Assembly (NCBI RefSeq): GCF_958979055.1
Contig: NC_084888.1
Coordinates: 37,157,804-37,221,803, forward strand
Reading direction: 5' to 3'
Origin: Alnus glutinosa
Lineage: Eukaryota > Streptophyta > Magnoliopsida > Fagales > Betulaceae
DNA length: 64,000 nt
The position numbers and the translations under genes were made by a program. Shown here in pieces: positions 63,866-64,000 of this stretch. The notes under the pieces were generated by a model. That model was not told the DNA's origin, did not search any database, and was given only the letters and a program-made list of their open reading frames with translations. How positions within the stretch are numbered: the first letter of the stretch is position 1; the number at the start of each line of letters is the position of its first letter.

Positions 63866-64000
63866 TTGCACTTTGAGATGGTGATTCATTTCCAGTTATT
63901 TGATGATTTTCAATAGGACCCTTGACAAATGTAGCGTGATTGAAACCAATTAAAATAATTTGGAAGGTTGTTGGCTCTTCCTATATCCTAGTATACTCCA

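Overview
The window is nuclear DNA of a woody-type eudicot plant. The protein families, the GT-AG intron structure (up to 11 exons per gene), the A/T-rich introns and the dense miniature transposons all fit this. The order is probably a rosid; I cannot name the genus. Nothing looks bacterial, viral or organellar.

Ten gene models were built by joining exons across GT-AG introns so that every phase closes. From left to right they are: eIF2-alpha exon 1 (minus, cut by the left edge); a seven-exon MID1-complementing-activity (MCA)/PLAC8 gene (plus, 3451-7260, 390 aa); an eleven-exon multiple inositol polyphosphate phosphatase (minus, 8103-13959, 496 aa); ribosomal protein eS4 (plus, 16530-19539, 265 aa); a plastid ferritin (minus, 22963-25845, 274 aa) with an iron-regulatory-like promoter element; an LBD12-type LOB-domain factor (plus, 33966-34942, 164 aa); a cytosolic GH85 endo-beta-N-acetylglucosaminidase (minus, 45377-51603, 690 aa); the DEAD-box helicase RH18/Spb4 (minus, 54087-58244, 592 aa); a truncated second copy of the RH18 5' end (59060-59209); and an NPU/Atg27-like membrane-protein gene (plus, from 60364, cut by the right edge).

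The genes do not form a pathway. Several are housekeeping functions of ribosome biogenesis and translation (eIF2-alpha, eS4, RH18); the others act in iron storage, phytate breakdown, free N-glycan turnover, calcium/mechanosensing, organ-boundary transcription and pollen-wall/membrane function. eIF2-alpha, ENGase and RH18 are, as far as I recall, immediate neighbours in Arabidopsis, and eIF2-alpha also sits beside a ferritin gene there. The window may therefore be an expanded ancestral block.

The gene-poor stretches (26-34 kb, 35-45 kb) and many introns are filled with transposons, mostly non-autonomous. They include a Mutator-like MITE with a 9-bp target duplication, MITEs with GAGTAATGCTAC ends, a family with GGATTCYCTMCARTT ends present four times, a 1.8-kb PIF/Harbinger-like element, a 1.4-kb CACTA-like element carrying 15 CACGTG boxes, a 0.5-kb foldback, a TRIM-like retroelement and two SINEs with 16- and 18-bp target duplications. 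The most striking structural event is an apparently identical 965-bp tandem duplication across the RH18 promoter and first exon, with a 5-bp microhomology (AGGGG) at its joints.
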